Positions 35,103 to 45,087 are shown, counted from the stretch's first letter. The stretch is DNA of 64,000 nt from Klebsiella grimontii (GCF_900200035.1 NZ_FZTC01000022.1:124001-188000), one strand, 5' to 3'. Notes: generated by a model not told the origin, from the sequence alone. Numbers and translations are program-made.

Positions 35103-35447
35103 TCAGAAGGGGTTGTTGCCGGAGAAGGGTTCAGCAATCGCCACGCCGAAATTTTTCAGGCGACAGGTCGCGGCAAATTCGTCCTGACGGTTAACAAACA
35201 GGCACGGTTCCCCTTCGCATTCCACGACAGAACTGTCGACCTCGATGTCGCTAAGGGCCTGGCTGAGTTTATGCATGACCGGCCACGCGCTTTCGCCATC
35301 GGGGCTGAGTAGTTTCAACGCCACGAGGCTGTTTTCACTCTGCGAGCCGTTTTGCGGAATCGGTTCAACTCTTGAACCTGCAAAACCGGCCAGCCAGCGA
35401 TAGCTCTGCGGCAGACGGTGTACGATAGAGAGTTGCAGTGTATTCAC
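35103..35447 (-). CDS. yejG: Uncharacterised protein YejG
   Basis: Small soluble protein of 114 aa, matching E. coli YejG in length and almost throughout ([57 protein letters not shown]). No signal peptide, helix or known catalytic motif is visible. It faces yejF with a 3-bp gap. The function is unknown; in E. coli it has been associated with aminoglycoside response, which the sequence cannot confirm. Confidence 0.92.
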   Translation of the reverse strand: MNTLQLSIVHRLPQSYRWLAGFAGSRVEPIPQNGSQSENSLVALKLLSPDGESAWPVMHKLSQALSDIEVDSSVVECEGEPCLFVNRQDEFAATCRLKNFGVAIAEPFSGNNPF

Positions 35448-35777
35448 GTGTTTACCCCGGAAGCAAAATACTTCACAATAATTTTACATCAATACTAACA
35501 CATTATTGACAACTAGTCCTAATCCTGCACAGAAAACGCTTACACCAGTGGCATAGCCGTGTTATTGGTTTGTAATGTAAAAGTTTATAATTGTGCAGGT
35601 GGAACATCTTCGGGCTATATGTACCCGTTTCTGTGATCTAAAACAACTTTTTTATCGCAATCATGCGACTTTTAGAGCGATTTGATTTTACATAAAATAA
35701 ACAAATTACTGAACTGAGAAGCCGGCTTCGGTTGATATGCATCAAAAAAAGGGGCGATATCGCCCCCTGAAAGTCGC
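35448..35777. other. Intergenic region yejG / bcr
   Basis: These 330 bp are strongly AT-rich and contain the yejG promoter area near 35450-35520 and the bcr terminator at 35744-35768. TTGACA at 35506 has no matching -10 on the + strand. I see no gene or clear operator. Confidence 0.6.
35744..35768 (-). terminator. bcr terminator
   Basis: GGGGCG-ATAT-CGCCCC (35751-35766) forms a compact hairpin, and seven T residues follow it on the minus strand, about 10 bp after the bcr stop. Confidence 0.93.
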
Positions 35778-36974
35778 TTAGCGCGCGGCTTTGCGCCGTC
35801 GGCTGGCGTAGAGATAAAAGAGAATGGAGCTGCTGGCGCAGAAGGCGATGGAAATCAGCATTGGCCAGGCGGTGGTAAACGTTGCCATCGATAGCAGCGC
35901 GCCGACAATGGCGCCAATGCCGAAACGGAAAGTGCCTGCCAGCGAGGAAGCGGTCCCCGCCATATGCGGAAACTCATCGAGAATCACCGCCATCGCGTTG
36001 GAAGAGACCATCGAAACGCAGCCGATGAACGCCGCTACGCCAAACACCAGCGCCCAAAAACCCACGTCAAACAGCGCGCACACCACCATCCATACCGCCA
36101 TGGCAAACTGGATCCACAGCCCGGCGCGGAACATATTCAGCGCCCCAACCCGCCGCACAAACCGGCTGTTGATCATGGTCATGACAAACAGGAAGACGAC
36201 GTTCAGCGCAAAATAGTAGCCAAAGTGCTGCGGGGAAACGTGGTTAATATTGATATACACAAACGGGCCGGCGCTCAGAAACGAGAACATCCCGGCGAAG
36301 CTAAAGCCGCTTGCCAGCATATAGCTGAGCACTCGCTTATGGCGAAACAGGGTCGCGAAGTTGCCTAACGTAGTACGAATGTGAAACTTCTGCCGGCGTT
36401 CCGGCGGCAGGGTCTCGCTAATAAAGAACGCGATCATCGCCGAGGCTAAGAGTGCAGCCAGCGCGAGGATCCAGAAGATCGCATGCCAGCTAAACCACAC
36501 CAGCACAGCGCCGCCGACCATCGGCGCCACCAGCGGCGCGACGGTCGTCACCAGCATGACGAACGACATCATCCGCGAGAACTCTTCTTTGGGATAGATA
36601 TCGCGCATCAGGGCGTTAATCACCACGCTCGCCGCCGCGGCCGCCAGACCGTGGAAAAAGCGCATGGTAATCAGCATATCGATAGTCTGCGACAGCGCGC
36701 AGGCCACCGCCGCCGCGGCAAAAACCAGCGTACCGCCAAGAATAACTGGCTTACGCCCTAAGCTGTCCGCCATCGGGCCATACAAGAGCTGGCCGAGGGC
36801 AAAGCCCAGAATATAGGTGCTCAGCGTCATCTGCGCGCTGCCGTCCGGCACGTTAAACTGCGCCGCGATCACCGGCAGCGCCGGAAGATACATATCAATC
36901 GACAGCGGCATTAACATCGCCAGCAGGCCAAGAATAAACACAATCCCTAATGAAGAATTCTGCTTTGCCGTCAC
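35778..36974 (-). CDS. bcr: Bicyclomycin/sulfonamide resistance efflux protein Bcr (MFS, 12 TM)
   Basis: Proton-driven inner-membrane drug exporter of the DHA1 group, 398 aa with 12 helices. Start [29 protein letters not shown] carries the family D-x-Y-L-PALP motif, the loop 2-3 motif reads [11 protein letters not shown], and helix 5 has the drug-antiporter motif C region ([13 protein letters not shown]). It also exports dipeptides and cysteine in E. coli. Its ATG overlaps the rsuA stop by 4 nt (ATGA), so the two genes are translationally coupled. Confidence 0.95.
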   Translation of the reverse strand: MTAKQNSSLGIVFILGLLAMLMPLSIDMYLPALPVIAAQFNVPDGSAQMTLSTYILGFALGQLLYGPMADSLGRKPVILGGTLVFAAAAVACALSQTIDMLITMRFFHGLAAAAASVVINALMRDIYPKEEFSRMMSFVMLVTTVAPLVAPMVGGAVLVWFSWHAIFWILALAALLASAMIAFFISETLPPERRQKFHIRTTLGNFATLFRHKRVLSYMLASGFSFAGMFSFLSAGPFVYININHVSPQHFGYYFALNVVFLFVMTMINSRFVRRVGALNMFRAGLWIQFAMAVWMVVCALFDVGFWALVFGVAAFIGCVSMVSSNAMAVILDEFPHMAGTASSLAGTFRFGIGAIVGALLSMATFTTAWPMLISIAFCASSSILFYLYASRRRKAAR

Positions 36975-37690
36975 GTTTTACTCCGCGCATGTTGGCCGCC
37001 GACGCTGGCAATTTCAGCTTCCGTCAGCGGACGATACTCACCGGGCGCCAGCGCCGCATCAAGCGCAATGTCGCCAATACGTTCGCGATGCAGGCCCACT
37101 ACATGGTTACCCACCGCGGCAAACATTCGCTTAACCTGATGATAGCGCCCTTCGCTAATGGTCAGGCGGACCTCGGTCGGGGTCACGACTTCCAGCACCG
37201 CCGGTTTGGTCAGCTCTTTCTCATTATGCAGCTGAACGCCTTTGGCAAACTGCTCGGCGGTCGTCTCATCAACCGGGTTTTCCAGCGTCACCAGATAGGT
37301 TTTTTCACAATGATGGCGAGGAGAAGTAATGCGGTGAGACCACTGACCGTCGTCGGTCATCAGCACCAGCCCGGTCGTGTCGATATCCAGGCGACCCGCA
37401 GCATGCAGCTTGTGCGCCACCGGCACGTCGAGGAAATAAAGCACCGTCGGATGATCCGGATCGTCGGTGGAACACACGTAACCCTGCGGCTTGTTAAGCA
37501 TAAAGTAGCGCGGGCCGTTCTGCTGAACCAGCGTATTGCCGTCGTACTCGACGTCGTGCTCCGGCAGAAGCTTGAAGGAAGTGTCTTTTACAATGTCGCC
37601 GTCCACGGTAACGCGGCTGCCGCGGATTTCACGCCCGGCAATAGCCCGGCTAACGCCAAGTTGCTGAGCGATAAACTTATCAAGTCGCAT
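36971..37690 (-). CDS. rsuA: 16S rRNA pseudouridine(516) synthase RsuA
   Basis: Converts U516 of 16S rRNA to pseudouridine during small-subunit assembly. The 239-aa protein has an S4 RNA-binding domain at the N-terminus ([31 protein letters not shown]). The catalytic domain has the Asp of [17 protein letters not shown] and the family motifs [11 protein letters not shown] and [15 protein letters not shown]. It is about 8 residues longer than E. coli RsuA at the C-terminus (GGQHARSKT). First gene of rsuA-bcr, divergent from radD. Confidence 0.96.
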   Translation of the reverse strand: MRLDKFIAQQLGVSRAIAGREIRGSRVTVDGDIVKDTSFKLLPEHDVEYDGNTLVQQNGPRYFMLNKPQGYVCSTDDPDHPTVLYFLDVPVAHKLHAAGRLDIDTTGLVLMTDDGQWSHRITSPRHHCEKTYLVTLENPVDETTAEQFAKGVQLHNEKELTKPAVLEVVTPTEVRLTISEGRYHQVKRMFAAVGNHVVGLHRERIGDIALDAALAPGEYRPLTEAEIASVGGQHARSKT

Positions 37691-37837
37691 GAGATTTTTT
37701 TAGCCTGTAAGAGTGCTGGAGCGGGCAACGCGCCCGAAAAAGAAGAATTTCATAGGTAGTATAACGAGCTATTAACACCACTCAAGGGAAAAGATTCGTG
37801 GCATACTATTCGCGAGTTAATTAACCGCTATAAATTC

Positions 37838-39595
37838 ATGACCTTTACACTACGTCCCTACCAAAAAGAAGCGGTCGACGCCACGCTCGCCTGGTTTCGC
37901 CGCCACCATGAACCCGCCGCGATTGTCCTGCCGACCGGCGCAGGTAAAAGCCTGGTCATCGCCGAACTGGCGCGCCTGGCGCGCGGTCGGGTACTGGTGC
38001 TGGCGCACGTTAAAGAGCTGGTGGCGCAGAACCACGCCAAGTATTGCGCGCTCGGCCTGGAGGCGGATATTTTCGCCGCGGGCCTTAAGCGCAAAGAGAG
38101 CCACGGTAAAGTGGTCTTTGGCAGCGTGCAGTCGGTCGCCCGCAACCTTGACCAGTTTCAGGGGGAGTTTTCGCTGCTGATTGTCGACGAGTGCCACCGC
38201 ATCAGCGACGATGATGACAGCCAGTACCAGCAGATCATCAGCCACCTTCAGCAGGTCAATCCGCATCTGCGCCTGCTGGGGCTGACCGCCACGCCTTTTC
38301 GCCTCGGTAAGGGATGGATTTACCAGTTCCACTACCACGGTATGGTGCGCGGCGATGAAAACGCGCTGTTTCGCGACTGCATCTACGAGCTGCCGCTGCG
38401 CTATATGATTAAGAACGGCTACCTGACGCCGCCGGAGCGGCTGGATATGCCGGTGGTTCAGTATGACTTCAGCCGTCTCCAGGCGCAAAGCAATGGCCTG
38501 TTCAGCGAGGCCGACCTGAACCATGAGCTGAAAAAACAGCAGCGCGTCACGCCGCATATCGTTAGCCAAATCGTCGAGTTCGCTCAAACGCGTAAAGGGG
38601 TGATGATTTTCGCCGCCACCGTTGAACATGCCCGTGAAGTGACCGGGTTACTTCCGCAGGGCGAAGCGGCTTTAATTACCGGTGAAACGCCGGGGCCGGA
38701 GCGCGATCGCATCATTGAAGCGTTTAAAGCCCAGCAGTATCGCTATCTGGTCAACGTCGCGGTACTGACCACCGGATTTGATGCGCCGCATGTCGATCTG
38801 ATCGCCATCCTGCGCCCGACCGAGTCGGTGAGTCTTTACCAACAGATCGTCGGCCGCGGCCTGCGCCTGGCGCCGGGTAAAACCGACTGCCTGATCCTTG
38901 ATTACGCCGGGAATCCGCACGATCTCTATGCTCCGGAAGTGGGGACGCCGAAAGGAAAAAGCGACAACGTGCCGGTCCAGGTGTTTTGCCCGGCATGCGG
39001 TTTCGCCAATACGTTCTGGGGGAAAACCACCGCCGACGGCACGCTGATTGAACACTTTGGCCGCCGCTGCCAGGGCTGGTTTGAAGATGACGAAGGCCAT
39101 CGCGAGCAGTGTGATTTTCGCTTTCGCTTCAAAAACTGCCCGCAGTGCAACGCGGAAAACGATATCGCCGCCCGCCGCTGCCGCGAGTGCGATACCATTC
39201 TGGTCGACCCCGATGACATGCTGAAAGCCGCGCTGAAGCTAAAAGACGCGCTGGTGCTGCGCTGTAGCGGAATGGATCTGCAGCACGGCGCGGATGATAA
39301 AGGCAGCTGGCTGAAAATCACCTATTACGATGAAGATGGCGCGGACGTCAGCGAGCGCTTCCGCCTGCATACCCCCGCCCAGCGCACCGCCTTTGAGCAG
39401 CTCTTTATCCGCCCGCACACCCGAACGCCGGGCGTGACGCTGCGCTGGATAACGCCCGCCGATATCATCGCCCAGCAGGCGCTGCTGCGCCATCCGGACT
39501 TTGTCGTGGCGCGCATGAAGGGGCAATACTGGCAGGTGCGGGAGAAAGTATTTGATTATCAGGGCCGATTTCGCCGGGCCAATGAATTGCGCTAA
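37838..39595 (+). CDS. radD: DNA repair helicase-like ATPase RadD (YejH)
   Basis: Superfamily 2 ATPase that acts with RecA and single-strand binding protein in double-strand break repair. The 585-aa protein has Walker A LPTGAGKS near residue 32, DEAD-type box VDECHRIS and motif [14 protein letters not shown]. The second RecA fold has [10 protein letters not shown] and [17 protein letters not shown]. Towards the C-terminus a zinc-finger region carries [29 protein letters not shown]. It is one residue shorter than E. coli. Transcribed divergently from rsuA. Confidence 0.95.
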   Translation: MTFTLRPYQKEAVDATLAWFRRHHEPAAIVLPTGAGKSLVIAELARLARGRVLVLAHVKELVAQNHAKYCALGLEADIFAAGLKRKESHGKVVFGSVQSVARNLDQFQGEFSLLIVDECHRISDDDDSQYQQIISHLQQVNPHLRLLGLTATPFRLGKGWIYQFHYHGMVRGDENALFRDCIYELPLRYMIKNGYLTPPERLDMPVVQYDFSRLQAQSNGLFSEADLNHELKKQQRVTPHIVSQIVEFAQTRKGVMIFAATVEHAREVTGLLPQGEAALITGETPGPERDRIIEAFKAQQYRYLVNVAVLTTGFDAPHVDLIAILRPTESVSLYQQIVGRGLRLAPGKTDCLILDYAGNPHDLYAPEVGTPKGKSDNVPVQVFCPACGFANTFWGKTTADGTLIEHFGRRCQGWFEDDEGHREQCDFRFRFKNCPQCNAENDIAARRCRECDTILVDPDDMLKAALKLKDALVLRCSGMDLQHGADDKGSWLKITYYDEDGADVSERFRLHTPAQRTAFEQLFIRPHTRTPGVTLRWITPADIIAQQALLRHPDFVVARMKGQYWQVREKVFDYQGRFRRANELR

Positions 39596-39619
39596 TCCTC
39601 CGCGCGCCTGAGGTTTTGG

Positions 39620-39648
39620 TTGCCGCAAAAACGTATGGCAGCTATAAT
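39620..39648 (+). promoter_or_regulatory. rplY promoter
   Basis: TTGCCG (39620-39625) and a perfect TATAAT (39643-39648) are separated by 17 bp. This gives a strong sigma-70 promoter with a leader of about 78 nt before rplY. Confidence 0.85.
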
Positions 39649-39684
39649 GCCGCCCGCTTTTGCATTCGCAAAGCAGATAATCTG

Positions 39685-39710
39685 CCTGCTGCTGGGTCGC
39701 CTGTAGCAGG
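39685..39710 (+). promoter_or_regulatory. rplY leader stem-loop (probable autogenous control element)
   Basis: CCTGCTGC (39685-39692) pairs with GTAGCAGG (39703-39710) with one G-T wobble around a 10-nt loop in the 5' leader. The start codon that follows has no good Shine-Dalgarno. Translational autocontrol of rplY by L25 through its leader is reported in enterobacteria; the exact fold is inference. Confidence 0.55.
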
Positions 39711-39732
39711 ATTTATATATAGAGAGACATCA

Positions 39733-40017
39733 ATGTTTACTATCAATGCAGAATTACGTAAAGAGCAGGGTAAGGGTGCGAGCCGCCGCCTGCGTGCAGC
39801 TAACAAATTCCCGGCCATCATCTATGGCGGCGAAGCTGCGCCAGTAGCAATCGAACTGGATCACGACAAAGTGTGGAACATGCAGAACAACGCTGAGTTC
39901 TACAACGAAGTTCTGACCCTCGTTGTTGATGGCAAAGAAGAGAAAGTTAAAGCTCAGGCTGTTCAGCGCCACCCGTTCAAGCCGAAGCTGACTCACATCG
40001 ACTTCGTTCGCGCTTAA
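39733..40017 (+). CDS. rplY: 50S ribosomal protein bL25
   Basis: Binds 5S rRNA in the central protuberance of the large subunit. The protein is 94 aa from 39733 ([33 protein letters not shown]), the single-domain form usual in enterobacteria without a CTC extension, ending [18 protein letters not shown] longer frame upstream to 39616 covers the promoter and leader and is not translated. Only GAGAGA lies before the ATG, consistent with Shine-Dalgarno-poor initiation. A strong terminator follows. Confidence 0.97.
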   Translation: MFTINAELRKEQGKGASRRLRAANKFPAIIYGGEAAPVAIELDHDKVWNMQNNAEFYNEVLTLVVDGKEEKVKAQAVQRHPFKPKLTHIDFVRA

Positions 40018-40040
40018 TCGCCGACTGAAAGTTGTATGGC

Positions 40041-40076
40041 AAACGCCCCGCTCCGCAAGGTTCGGGGCGTTTTGTT
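40041..40076. terminator. Bidirectional terminator rplY / Nudix gene
   Basis: AAACGCCCCG (40041-40050) pairs with CGGGGCGTTT (40063-40072), followed by T-rich sequence on the + strand. It lies between two convergent genes. Confidence 0.9.
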
Positions 40077-40078
40077 TA

Positions 40079-40672
40079 TCAGGCTAACAGCGTTGCCGCA
40101 TTCAGCGCCAGATGCTGCAGCAGCATAATCGTTTTCGCATCGACGATTTCCCCTTCGCCAATAGCCCGCAGCGCTTTTTCCAGCGGCCACTCCAGCACCT
40201 CGATATCTTCCCCTTCCGTCGCCAGGCCGCCACCGTCGCCGCGCCGATCGTCGGCAGAGTATTCGGCGATGAAAAAGTAAAGCTTCTCCGTCACCGAACC
40301 GGGGCTCATGTAAGCGGTGAATACCGGCTCAATCCGCGTGACGCGAAAACCGGTCTCCTCTTCGGCTTCGGCAACGATGCGCGCCTCCGGCGAAGCGTTA
40401 TCCAGCAGTCCGGCGGCGGCTTCGATCAAAAATCCATCATGACCGTTAATCCACACCGGAAAGCGAAACTGGCGAACCAGCACTACCGTTTGCTTTTCGC
40501 GGTTGTAGAGTAAAATCACCGCGCCGTTGCCGCGGTCGTAAGCTTCCCGACTCTGCTCCTGCCAGCGTCCGTCCCGGCGCAATAGTTCGAAAGTATATTT
40601 CTTGAGCGTATACCAGTTGTCCGATAACAGCGTTTCGCGGATATGGCGAACGCGCGGTGCGTCAGCGTGCAT
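40079..40672 (-). CDS. Nudix hydrolase, NudK-like (GDP-mannose pyrophosphatase family)
   Basis: Predicted pyrophosphohydrolase of nucleoside diphosphate derivatives, 197 aa. Sequence similar to NudK: YDRGNGAVILLYNREKQTVV, VRQFRFPVW, the Nudix box from Gly-Leu-Leu-Asp to Glu-Glu-Glu-Thr-Gly-Phe with metal-binding glutamates, then FTAYMSPGSVTEKLYFFIAEY and a DIEVLEWP end. The Arg of the canonical REUxEE box is Ala here and is also not Arg in NudK. The gene is not in this place in E. coli. It is divergent from a DeoR-type regulator 80 bp away. Substrate uncertain: GDP-sugar or ADP-sugar. Confidence 0.85.
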   Translation of the reverse strand: MHADAPRVRHIRETLLSDNWYTLKKYTFELLRRDGRWQEQSREAYDRGNGAVILLYNREKQTVVLVRQFRFPVWINGHDGFLIEAAAGLLDNASPEARIVAEAEEETGFRVTRIEPVFTAYMSPGSVTEKLYFFIAEYSADDRRGDGGGLATEGEDIEVLEWPLEKALRAIGEGEIVDAKTIMLLQHLALNAATLLA

Positions 40673-40709
40673 GTTTTTCCCCTTTTAGGTGACAGAGAGC
40701 AACATAACA

Positions 40710-40723
40710 TGCATAATCGTGCA
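40710..40723. promoter_or_regulatory. Operator candidate in the Nudix/DeoR divergent region
   Basis: TGCATAATCGTGCA has TGCA at both ends and lies midway in the 80-bp space between the divergent genes. It is a plausible site for the adjacent DeoR-type protein. Evidence is position and symmetry only. Confidence 0.3.
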
Positions 40724-40752
40724 CAAACAAGATCAATCATGAAGGTGTTTTG

Positions 40753-41511
40753 ATGCTCGCCAGCCAGAGAAAACAGCAAATTTTGCAGATCCTCGCCGAG
40801 GAAAAACAGGTGATGTCAGGGGATCTCAGCCAGCGCTTTAGCGTCTCAGAAGACTCCATTCGCCGGGATCTGCGGGAGCTGGCCGCGGAAGGCAAACTGC
40901 AGCGCGTCCACGGCGGCGCGCTGCCGGTTTCCGAAGCCATCGCGCCCATTGAAACAAGAAAGAGCGTGCAAATGGCCTCAAAGCAGACCATTGCCCAGCG
41001 CGCGGTAGAGCTCATTCAACCCGGCCAGGTGGTGATTATCGACGGCGGCACCACCACCGGAGAGATGGTGCGCCTGCTGCCGGCTACCCTCGCGTGTACG
41101 GTGGTCACCCACAGTCCGGGGATCGCCGTCGCGCTGGTGGATAAACCGTTGATCGAGGTGATTTTGATTGGCGGCCGGTTGTTTAAACATTCGGTGGTCA
41201 GCGTCGGGTCCGCAGCCCTGGAAAGTATTTCCCGCATCAATGCCGATCTGTTTTTTATGGGCGTCACCGGCGTTCACCCACGGGCGGGATTCACCACCGG
41301 CGATTATGAAGAAGCGGGGATCAAGCGCGCGCTGGCGACGCGGGCTGCCGAAACGGTGGTGATGGCGTCACAAGAGAAGCTGAACTCCGCGTCGGCTTTT
41401 GCTATCGGCGGGCTGGGTCTGGTCAGTACGCTGATCGTGGATACGACGTTAGACGAGACGCTGCGCCAGCAGTTAGCCATCGATGGCGTAGAGATCGTCT
41501 GCGCCGGATAG
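40753..41511 (+). CDS. DeoR/GlpR-family transcriptional regulator
   Basis: Repressor-type protein of 252 aa. The N-terminal DeoR HTH reads MLASQRKQQILQILAEEKQVMSGDLSQRFSVSEDSIRRDLRELAAEGKLQRVHGGAL, ending in the family RVHGGA motif. The C-terminal sugar-phosphate-sensing domain has IDGGTTTGEMVRLLP, GGRLFKHSVVSVG, FFMGVTGVHPRAGFTTGDYEEAGIKRAL and a closing DTTLDE. AAGGTG precedes the ATG at 40753. DeoR proteins usually sense a phosphorylated sugar. The divergent NudK-like gene is the obvious candidate target. It has no counterpart at this place in E. coli. Confidence 0.9.
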   Translation: MLASQRKQQILQILAEEKQVMSGDLSQRFSVSEDSIRRDLRELAAEGKLQRVHGGALPVSEAIAPIETRKSVQMASKQTIAQRAVELIQPGQVVIIDGGTTTGEMVRLLPATLACTVVTHSPGIAVALVDKPLIEVILIGGRLFKHSVVSVGSAALESISRINADLFFMGVTGVHPRAGFTTGDYEEAGIKRALATRAAETVVMASQEKLNSASAFAIGGLGLVSTLIVDTTLDETLRQQLAIDGVEIVCAG

Positions 41512-41526
41512 CTCAGGCCCAAGGCT

Positions 41527-41556
41527 AAAAAAATCCCGACCCGGCGTCGGGATTTT
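41527..41556. terminator. Bidirectional terminator DeoR regulator / yejK
   Basis: AAAATCCCGAC (41530-41540) pairs perfectly with GTCGGGATTTT (41546-41556) around CCGGC, with A/T runs on both sides, between convergent genes. Confidence 0.93.
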
Positions 41557-41561
41557 GCGTT

Positions 41562-42569
41562 TTAATTCCCGCCCGAGGTGCGGCGCTGCAGCTGATCGCG
41601 CAGGTTAGGCGGCGTGCCTTTAATGGTTAAGGTATCCGTGGCCGGATCCCAGAATACCCTCTCGCCCAGCAGCATCGCGTCAAAGTTAATGGTTAACCCG
41701 CCGCCGCTGCCGGCAAACTTGGTTAACTGACGCAAAGTGCTGCGATCCGCCGGGAAGCTCTCTTCCAGCTCGTAGCCCTGTTCGGCGGTAAATTCCTGAA
41801 ACGTCTTCTCGCTGACGCCCGCCAGCTCTTTTGACAGCGACTCCAGCTCGATTTCCTCACCGGCCTGCAGCTGTTCATTGCAGTAGCTGTATACCTGCTG
41901 GCGCACGTTTTGACGCTCAGATTTATCCAGCTGCGCATCGGCGGCGAAATCATCCAGCGCCTGCAGCAGGCCGCGGTTCTGCGCTTTCGCGTTCAGCCCT
42001 TCGCTGGCGCCGAGGAAATCCATAAAGAAATCCGCCACCTTGCGCCCTACCCGGCCTTTCAGGAAGGTCAGATAGCGCGTTGACTCCGGGTTGGTTTCCC
42101 ATTCGGTTAAATCAATACGGGCGACGATATCCGCGTGATTGATATCCAGATAATGGGTGGAGCTGATATCCAGCTCTTCATTGACGCGCATGCTGCTTAA
42201 ATTGTTCAGCACCGCCACCATCAGATATTCCACCGCCAGATAGCGATACTGGCAAAACAGCACGATTCCGCCTTCAGCAAAGGGATATTTTGCCAGTTCG
42301 TCGCGCAGGCGACCGGTAGCGGCGCGGCTGAACGGCAGGAACGCTTCTTCGCCCTTACGCTGCCCGCGCAGCGCCTGCGCCAGCTCGCTCTCTTCATTAA
42401 ACAGGCCGTAGGCTTTATTTTTCGCGCTGTAGACACGATGCAGTTCGGCCATCATCTCCACCACCGTCGCCGTCGGCTCCAGCAGTGACTCGCGCAGCAC
42501 CAGCTCCAGATTTTGTTCATCACGTTTGATTAACTGATGCAGGGCAATCTGGTCGATATCCAGACTCAT
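41562..42569 (-). CDS. yejK: Nucleoid-associated protein YejK (NdpA)
   Basis: Nucleoid-associated protein reported to interact with topoisomerase IV and gyrase. The 335-aa sequence matches E. coli YejK in length, from [30 protein letters not shown] to the tail [19 protein letters not shown]. It has no signal peptide or membrane helix. It is transcribed divergently from yejL; the first bases of the two upstream regions meet at 42570-42747. Confidence 0.95.
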   Translation of the reverse strand: MSLDIDQIALHQLIKRDEQNLELVLRESLLEPTATVVEMMAELHRVYSAKNKAYGLFNEESELAQALRGQRKGEEAFLPFSRAATGRLRDELAKYPFAEGGIVLFCQYRYLAVEYLMVAVLNNLSSMRVNEELDISSTHYLDINHADIVARIDLTEWETNPESTRYLTFLKGRVGRKVADFFMDFLGASEGLNAKAQNRGLLQALDDFAADAQLDKSERQNVRQQVYSYCNEQLQAGEEIELESLSKELAGVSEKTFQEFTAEQGYELEESFPADRSTLRQLTKFAGSGGGLTINFDAMLLGERVFWDPATDTLTIKGTPPNLRDQLQRRTSGGN

Positions 42570-42747
42570 GTTAAACTCTCCTTTTAGACCGGGCGGTATT
42601 CAACCACCGGCGGGGCGACGACGCAACCGCCGCGTGACTCTTTGCGAGCGAAGCCGCGCGCTTTTGCGTCGCGGCGAAAAAATGCGGAAAAAAAGCTGCT
42701 GCTACGGTAATATGTTGCCCTTTCACGAACAAACAGATTTTGAGTTT

Positions 42748-42975
42748 ATGCCGCAATTATCCCGCTATAGCGATGAACACGTCGAACAGCTGCTCAGCGA
42801 GCTGACGAGCGTTCTGGAAACACATAAAGCGCCCGTTGACCTGTCACTGATGGTACTGGGCAATATGGTGACTAACCTGATCAATAGTAGCGTCGCGCCG
42901 GCGCAGCGTCAGGCCATCGCCCGTTCTTTTGCCCAGGCGCTGCAGTCGTCTATCAACGACGATCCGGCGCACTAA
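42748..42975 (+). CDS. yejL: UPF0352 family protein YejL
   Basis: Small helical protein of 75 aa ([51 protein letters not shown]), the same length as E. coli YejL. A frame extended 60 codons upstream covers the promoter area and has no homology. It is 19 bp from yejM and probably co-transcribed. The function is unknown. Confidence 0.93.
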   Translation: MPQLSRYSDEHVEQLLSELTSVLETHKAPVDLSLMVLGNMVTNLINSSVAPAQRQAIARSFAQALQSSINDDPAH

Positions 42976-42994
42976 GGATAACGAACAACAGTAT

Positions 42995-44755
42995 ATGGTG
43001 ACTCTTCGTCAGCCCTACCGAGAAAAAGTCTCCCAGATGGTCAGCTGGGGACACTGGTTCGCCCTTTTCAACATGTTGTTGGCTATGGTGCTCGGCAGTC
43101 GCTATCTGTTTGTCGCCGACTGGCCAACGACGCTTGCCGGACGTCTTTTTTCGTACGTCAGCCTCGTTGGTCACTTCAGCTTTCTGGTCTTTACCAGCTA
43201 TGTGCTGATCCTCTTTCCGCTGACGTTTGTCGTCATATCCCAGCGCTTAATGCGCTTTATCTCGGTTGTTCTGGCGACCGTGGGCATGACGCTGCTGCTG
43301 ATCGACAGCGAAGTTTTCACCCGTTTCCACCTGCATCTTAATCCCTTTGTCTGGGAACTGGTGATTAACCCCGATCAGAACGAGATGGCGCGCGACTGGC
43401 AGCTGATGTTTATCAGCGTGCCGATCATTTTTCTGCTGGAGATGCTGTTTGCGACCTGGAGCTGGCAGAAGCTGCGCAGCCTGACGCGTCGCCGCCACTA
43501 TGCGCGTCCCGTTGCCTGGTTCTTCTTTATTTCTTTTATCAGTAGCCACCTGGTCTATATCTGGGCGGACGCCAATTTCTATCGCCCGATAACCATGCAG
43601 CGGGCCAACCTGCCGCTTTCCTATCCGATGACGGCGCGCCGTTTTCTGGAAAAACACGGCCTGCTCGACGCGCAGGACTACCAGCGCCGCCTGGTGGAGC
43701 AAGGCGCGCCGGAAGCCGTGTCGGTACAATACCCGCTGAGCGATCTGCGTTATCGCGATCTCGGTACCGGCTATAACGTGCTGCTGATTACCGTTGATAA
43801 TCTTAATTATTCGCGCTTTGAGAAAAACATGCCGGCGCTGGCCGGGTTCGCGAAAGAGAACGTTAACTTTACCCAGCATATGAGCTCCGGTAATACCGCT
43901 GACAGCGGCATGTTTGGCCTGTTCTACGGTATTTCGCCGAGCTATATGGACGGCGTCCTCTCCGCGCGTATTCCCGCGGCGCTGATTACTTCGCTGAACC
44001 AACAGGGCTATCAGCTGGGCCTGTTCTCGTCCGACGGCTTTAGCAGCCCACTTTACCGCCAGGCGCTGCTGTCCGATTTTTCACTGCCAGCCGCGAAAGC
44101 GCAAAGCGATGAGCAGACGGCCAACCAGTGGATTAACTGGCTGGACCGCTACGCCCAGGATGAAAACCGCTGGTTCTCATGGGTTTCGCTCAACGGCACC
44201 ACCCTTGACGACGGGCAGCAGCAAAACTTTGTCCGTCGCTACAGCAGCGCTGCCGGTGCGGTCGATACGCAAATTGGTCGTGTGCTGAACGCGCTGCGCG
44301 AAGCGGGCAAGCTGGACAACACGGTGGTGATCGTGACGGCGGGCCGCGGAATGCCGCTGAACCCGCAGCATGAGCAGTTTGGCTGGTCGCGCGAGCAGCT
44401 GCAGGTTCCCCTGGTGATCCATTGGCCAGGCACGCCGGCGCAGGAGATCGCGACGCTGACGGATAACAAAGACGTGATGACGACGCTGATGCAGCGTTTG
44501 CTCCACGTCTCCACCCCAGCAAACGAGTATTCGCAAGGTGAAGACCTGTTTAGCGCCGCCCGTCGCCGAGCCTGGGTCACCGCAGCGAATAGCGATACGC
44601 TGGCCATTACCACGCCGAAAGTCACCGTCGTGCTTAATCACAACGGCACTTACCGAACATGGAACAGCGACGGCGAGAAAATTAACGATCAAAAACCGCA
44701 GCTCAGCTTGCTGCTGCAGGTGCTGACCGATGAAAAACGCTTTATCGCTAACTGA
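42995..44755 (+). CDS. yejM: Cardiolipin/LPS-balance inner-membrane protein YejM (PbgA/LapC)
   Basis: Essential inner-membrane protein that senses periplasmic LPS and controls LpxC proteolysis through LapB-FtsH. The 586-aa protein has five N-terminal helices (about residues 20-190), then the lipid A-binding linker ADANFYRPITMQRANLPLSYPMTARRFLEKHGLLD. A periplasmic alkaline-phosphatase-like domain follows (LLITVDNLNYSRFEKNMPALAGFA, VVIVTAGRGMPL). The nucleophile Thr/Ser position of true hydrolases is not evident, as in the family. Same length as E. coli. Last gene before the proline tRNA. Confidence 0.95.
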   Translation: MVTLRQPYREKVSQMVSWGHWFALFNMLLAMVLGSRYLFVADWPTTLAGRLFSYVSLVGHFSFLVFTSYVLILFPLTFVVISQRLMRFISVVLATVGMTLLLIDSEVFTRFHLHLNPFVWELVINPDQNEMARDWQLMFISVPIIFLLEMLFATWSWQKLRSLTRRRHYARPVAWFFFISFISSHLVYIWADANFYRPITMQRANLPLSYPMTARRFLEKHGLLDAQDYQRRLVEQGAPEAVSVQYPLSDLRYRDLGTGYNVLLITVDNLNYSRFEKNMPALAGFAKENVNFTQHMSSGNTADSGMFGLFYGISPSYMDGVLSARIPAALITSLNQQGYQLGLFSSDGFSSPLYRQALLSDFSLPAAKAQSDEQTANQWINWLDRYAQDENRWFSWVSLNGTTLDDGQQQNFVRRYSSAAGAVDTQIGRVLNALREAGKLDNTVVIVTAGRGMPLNPQHEQFGWSREQLQVPLVIHWPGTPAQEIATLTDNKDVMTTLMQRLLHVSTPANEYSQGEDLFSAARRRAWVTAANSDTLAITTPKVTVVLNHNGTYRTWNSDGEKINDQKPQLSLLLQVLTDEKRFIAN

Positions 44756-44832
44756 TTGATTATTTATAAATCAATCAGGCATTTCCCGGCTTGCATTCGC
44801 TTGGGGAACGGGTAATATTGTTCCCCACGAAT

Positions 44833-44909
44833 CGGCACGTAGCGCAGCCTGGTAGCGCACCGTCATGGGGTGTCGGGGGTCGGAGGTTCAAATCCTCTCG
44901 TGCCGACCA
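44833..44909 (+). tRNA. proL: tRNA-Pro (anticodon GGG)
   Basis: The 77-nt sequence folds as a cloverleaf: acceptor CGGCACG paired with CGTGCCG, D arm around AGCCTGGTA, anticodon loop ATGGGGT with GGG at 44867-44869, T arm GGAGG-TTCAAAT-CCTCT, and an encoded CCA. It equals E. coli proL as I remember it and reads CCC/CCU codons. In many enterobacteria this tRNA marks a variable junction. Confidence 0.98.
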
Positions 44910-44943
44910 AATTATTCACCGATTAAATCGGTAACCCCTTAAG

Positions 44944-44976
44944 AACCCGCACTCTTACAGAGACTGCGGGTTTTTT
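44944..44976 (+). terminator. proL terminator
   Basis: AACCCGCA (44944-44951) pairs with TGCGGGTT (44965-44972) with an inner CTCT/AGAG stem, then a T6 run. Confidence 0.93.
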
Positions 44977-45087
44977 AATGTCATATTTCCTCCCTGTTCT
45001 CAGCAAAACGAACCAGTCACTTTGATTGTAAATCATGGAAAAGCTTCTATTATTTGATGGTACACGTCATTTTTCTGAAGGATTCAC

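Noticed and set aside
35506..35511. TTGACA in the yejG-bcr gap as a -35 element
   Set aside because: No acceptable -10 lies 16-18 bp downstream on the + strand, and no gene follows in that direction.
42568..42747. Extended N-terminus for yejL
   Set aside because: The extension is Arg/Cys-rich leader sequence; the 42748 start gives the 75-aa family length.
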